A DNA stretch of 6,231 nt from Defluviicoccus vanus (lineage in GTDB: Bacteria > Pseudomonadota > Alphaproteobacteria > Rhodospirillales > Defluviicoccaceae). Below, piece after piece: positions 4,671 through 6,231 of this stretch. The number at the start of each line of letters is the position of its first letter. Position 1 is the stretch's first letter. The stretch is taken from contig NZ_CP053923.1 in the NCBI RefSeq assembly GCF_014672695.1, positions 448,476 through 454,706 on the forward strand, in the 5' to 3' direction. The notes below the pieces were generated by a model. The model made no database searches. It had not been told where the DNA came from and saw only the letters and a program-made list of their open reading frames with translations. Made by a program: the position numbers and the translations under genes.

Positions 4671-4689
4671 CGGTGCAGGCTGTCGCGAT

Positions 4690-4718
4690 TTGACCAATCG
4701 CTCAAAAACAGCTATTAT
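4690..4718 (+). promoter_or_regulatory. Promoter of the phd-parE operon
   Basis: TTGACC (4690-4695), a 17-bp spacer and TATTAT (4713-4718) make a near-consensus sigma-70-type promoter. The -10 lies in the small palindrome CTAT-T-ATAG (4712-4720), and TATTAT repeats at 4722-4727. Phd/YefM antitoxins bind short palindromes over their own promoters, so this is a plausible autoregulatory site. Transcription would start near 4725. Confidence 0.7.
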
Positions 4719-4749
4719 AGTTATTATGACCGTTACCGGAGATTCATCA

Positions 4750-5007
4750 ATGCGCACCATGGCCGCCCTCGAAGCGAAGAACCGCTTCGGCGAACTGCTG
4801 GATACGGCGCAGCGTGAACCGGTGATGATCGAGAAACACGGACGTGCCGTTGCCGTCATGCTCTCGGCGGAAGAATACAAAGAGCTGGAAGCGCTGAAGC
4901 TGGCCAGCCTGCGATCCGAGATCCGCAAGGGCCTCGACGATATCGAGGCGGGCCGGACGGTTGACGGCGATGAAGCCTTCCGGGCCTTACGTGAGCGGCT
5001 TGCGTAG
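4750..5007 (+). CDS. Phd/YefM-family type II antitoxin
   Basis: This 85-residue antitoxin would neutralise the ParE-type toxin encoded immediately downstream and repress their operon. The N-terminal Phd/YefM DNA-binding and dimerisation domain is clear at about residues 1-50: MAALEAKNRFGELLDTAQREPVMIEKHGR, then AVAVMLSAEEYKELEALK. The tail LRSEIRKGLDDIEAGRTVDGDEAFRALRERLA (about 54-85) is the charged segment that binds the toxin. ATG 4750 is chosen for the GGAG at 4738-4741 eight bases upstream. ATG 4759 is also possible, and an in-frame ATG at 4726 lies almost exactly at the predicted transcription start. The TAG stop shares one base with the toxin's GTG start, so the two are translationally coupled. 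Confidence 0.9.
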   Translation: MRTMAALEAKNRFGELLDTAQREPVMIEKHGRAVAVMLSAEEYKELEALKLASLRSEIRKGLDDIEAGRTVDGDEAFRALRERLA

Positions 5008-5300
5008 TGCCGCGGTTCCAGCTTTCACGCGAGGCGCAGTCCGACCTCGACGCGATCGCAGATTACACGCTCGAACGCTGGGGCAAGGAGCAAGCCCGCA
5101 TCTACATCGACGCGCTTCACGGCCGGCTGACAGAATTGGCGCACCAGCCTCTGCTCGGCCGGAAACGGGACGAAGTGGCAGAAGGTTTGCTGTGCTTCCC
5201 ATTCGAAAGTCATGTCGTTTTCTACGCCCTCGCGGATTTCGGCATCGCGGTCGTGAGAGTCCTCCATAAACGGCAAGATCCTTTCCGGCACATCGACTGA
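5007..5300 (+). CDS. parE: ParE-family type II toxin (intact)
   Basis: This is a 97-residue toxin of the ParE/RelE superfamily. Characterised ParE proteins poison DNA gyrase, while RelE-like members cut mRNA on the ribosome; sequence features here favour ParE. Visible features are the opening strand FQLSREAQSDLDAIADYTLERWG, a helical hairpin (about residues 20-50, ending LTELAHQPLLGRKRDE), and the C-terminal sheet ESHVVFYALADFGIAVVRVLHKRQDPFRHI with the family's RVLHxRQD segment. The start is GTG 5007, overlapping the antitoxin stop; the ribosome site is weak (AGCGG), consistent with coupling. Length is normal and there is no disruption, so this module should be functional. It is a different subtype pairing (Phd with ParE) from the broken ParD-ParE at 211-2323. 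Confidence 0.92.
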   Translation: MPRFQLSREAQSDLDAIADYTLERWGKEQARIYIDALHGRLTELAHQPLLGRKRDEVAEGLLCFPFESHVVFYALADFGIAVVRVLHKRQDPFRHID

Positions 5301-5319
5301 CCTTCCGAATAGACAGCGA

Positions 5320-5349
5320 GCAAGCCCGCAAGGGGATCTGCGGGCTTGC
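5320..5349. terminator. Strong inverted repeat between convergent genes, probable terminator
   Basis: GCAAGCCCGCA (5320-5330) and TGCGGGCTTGC (5339-5349) form a perfect 11-bp GC-rich stem with an 8-nt loop. It lies 20 bp after the parE stop and 16 bp before the stop of the leftward gene ending at 5366, the expected place for a bidirectional terminator. Neither side has a good T-run, so termination may be weak or factor-assisted. Confidence 0.6.
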
Positions 5350-5365
5350 GATCGGTATGCGGCGA

Positions 5366-5764
5366 TCAGGCGCTGGTCAGGCGGGCGATTGCCCACTGCG
5401 CGGCCTGCATCGCGCTGCCGATGTCGTCCTTGACACCGGCGACGACGATGGCGGCGTAAGCGCCGTTTTCCTGGCAGTAGACCTTCGCCAGCGCCATCGA
5501 CACGCCATAGGGGGCGTGCCAGACGAGCTGGTAATGGTCGGGACCGGCGGGCGTCCATTCGAACGCTCCGCTTCCGGGACCGCAGCGTTCGTCGTCAACA
5601 CCGCAGGCCGCGCCGTTGAACAGCCCCGGCAGCCATACCCGCAGGAGGCGCTTGTGCTGGCGCGGGTCCAGTTCGGTGTTCTCCCGAACCGCCGCGGCGA
5701 GCAAGGCGCTTTTCCAGCTCTCGCAGTGGCGGTCGGTTTCGGATGCGTCAAATGTGATCGTCAT
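5366..5764 (-). CDS. Hypothetical protein, 132 aa
   Basis: I do not recognise this protein. ATG 5764 is chosen because GGAGGAT (5771-5777) lies six bases upstream; the longer frame to 5812 would place the ribosome site inside the gene and run into the IS21-type end. The product appears soluble. It opens MTITFDASETDRHCESWKSALLAAA, has a central segment with WLPGLFNGAACG, four Cys residues in all (14, 60, 67, 101) and two Trp-containing strands (FEWTPAGPDHYQLVWHAPYG). It ends in KDDIGSAMQAAQWAIARL, probably a helix. No signal peptide or membrane segment is seen. The gene converges with the phd-parE operon. Its natural upstream region is cut off by an insertion sequence about 30 bp away. Confidence 0.7.
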   Translation of the reverse strand: MTITFDASETDRHCESWKSALLAAAVRENTELDPRQHKRLLRVWLPGLFNGAACGVDDERCGPGSGAFEWTPAGPDHYQLVWHAPYGVSMALAKVYCQENGAYAAIVVAGVKDDIGSAMQAAQWAIARLTSA

Positions 5765-5796
5765 GGCGTGATCCTCCATCGGCCAGAGGGGGCGTG

Positions 5797-6231
5797 TGTA
5801 GGGCGGTGACAAATTAGGCCACGTAGCGGCGGTGATTGGTGCTGCCGCGCCGGAGTAAAATCCGGCCAGTGGTTAGGCTGTCTCTTTTTGTGGGGGCGGC
5901 CGGGGATGTTTGCCGTGGAAGTCTACGCCGCCGTTCGGCATTTCGTTTTCATCGAGGGCAACAGCCGGCGTGAGGCGGCCCGGGTGTTCGGGCTGAGCCG
6001 TGAGACGGTTTCGAAGATGTGCCGGTTCTCGTTGCCGCCCGGCTACACGCGAACGAAGCCGGTGAAGAAGCCGAAGCTCGGGGTGCTGCTGCCGGTGATC
6101 GACGCCATCCTCGAGGCCGACAGGACGGCGCCTTCGAAGCAGCGGCATTCGGCCAAGCGGATCTTCGAGCGACTGCGCGACGAGCACGGTTATGCCGGCG
6201 GTCTGACGGTGGTGAGGGACTACGTCCGGGT
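5797..6231 (+). mobile_element. IS21-family element, left end (continues past window)
   Basis: The start of istA at 5906 shows an IS21-family element entering from about 5795-5807 and running off the right edge. The outer boundary is not certain: TGTAGGGCGGTGACAAATTA near 5797 is a plausible terminal sequence because IS21 ends usually begin with TG, but the other end is not visible. Inside, TTAGGC recurs at 5814-5819 and 5873-5878 in diverged surroundings, as expected for the multiple terminal repeats that IS21 transposases bind. A hairpin GCCGGA-GTAAAA-TCCGGC (5849-5866) lies in the leader. Confidence 0.65.
5906..6231 (+). CDS. istA: IS21-family transposase IstA, N-terminal part (runs off window)
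   Basis: The first 108 codons of an IstA-type transposase are open to the window edge with no stop. The opening MFAVEVYAAVRHFVFIEGNS is followed by a helix-turn-helix (about residues 20-42, REAARVFGLSRETVSKMCR), then PPGYTRTKPVKKPKLGVLLPVIDAILEAD and KQRHSAKRIFERLRDEHGYAGGLTVVRDYVR. This is the standard IstA order: HTH, linker, second DNA-binding region, with the DDE domain still to come. ATG 5906 follows a G-rich stretch (5892-5896) that can serve as a ribosome site. IstA acts with the ATPase IstB, expected further right. Confidence 0.9.
   Translation, partial: MFAVEVYAAVRHFVFIEGNSRREAARVFGLSRETVSKMCRFSLPPGYTRTKPVKKPKLGVLLPVIDAILEADRTAPSKQRHSAKRIFERLRDEHGYAGGLTVVRDYVR

Noticed and set aside
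3840..4690. Origin of transfer or replication
   Set aside because: Hairpins and short repeats are suggestive, but there is no recognisable nick site, iteron set, DnaA box cluster or adjacent rep/relaxase start.
3777..4928. Open extension of the minus-strand ParD frame far upstream
   Set aside because: It runs across the promoter, operator and hairpins and has no protein character. ParD homology begins exactly at MAKN (3776), which has a ribosome site and promoter.
5873..6187. Minus-strand 104-codon frame at the right edge
   Set aside because: It is the antisense shadow of the IstA transposase reading on the plus strand from 5906.

Overview
The window is GC-rich accessory DNA, most likely from a plasmid or integrative element of an alphaproteobacterium. 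A sphingomonad or relative is my best guess, based on the look of the proteins rather than any search. It carries no housekeeping genes. It is built from toxin-antitoxin (TA) type cassettes, two insertion sequences and a long stretch of hairpin-forming DNA.

Layout. Positions 1-115 hold the last codons of a gene entering from the left. Positions 211-2323 were once an ordinary parD-parE operon: the ParD antitoxin (211-462) is intact, but the ParE toxin is cut in two by a complete 1573-bp IS1182-type element (607-2179, transposase on the minus strand) flanked by a CTAG target duplication. Removing the element and one CTAG restores a clean 95-codon ParE. Positions 2387-3776, on the minus strand, hold a second ParD-like antitoxin (3531-3776). 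It is followed 16 nt later not by ParE but by an AT-rich gene for a DUF3800-type protein (2387-3514). The pair sits behind a clear promoter containing a 9+9 bp inverted repeat. This ParD/DUF3800 pair is the best candidate in the window for an undescribed two-gene system.

Positions 3832-4689 have no convincing protein gene. About 3850-4382 is an unusually dense series of hairpins. Several share the loop GCGAAA, three sit at an exact 25-nt period, two others share the loop AGGAAC, and one is a nearly perfect 34-nt hairpin. It could be a structured RNA, a DNA element active as single strands, or a palindromic repeat cluster. A weakly supported small ORF (4395-4670) follows it.

Positions 4690-5300 are an intact TA operon: a good promoter, a Phd/YefM-type antitoxin (4750-5007) and a ParE-type toxin (5007-5300) overlapping by one base. 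A strong inverted repeat (5320-5349) separates it from a convergent, unrecognised 132-aa gene (5366-5764, minus). From about 5797 to the window end lies the left end of an IS21-family element with the start of istA (5906 onward).

Together: three antitoxin-led operons within 5 kb. One has a dead toxin, one has a non-ParE partner and one is intact, bounded by transposable elements. This fits a plasmid maintenance or defence patch that is being rebuilt.
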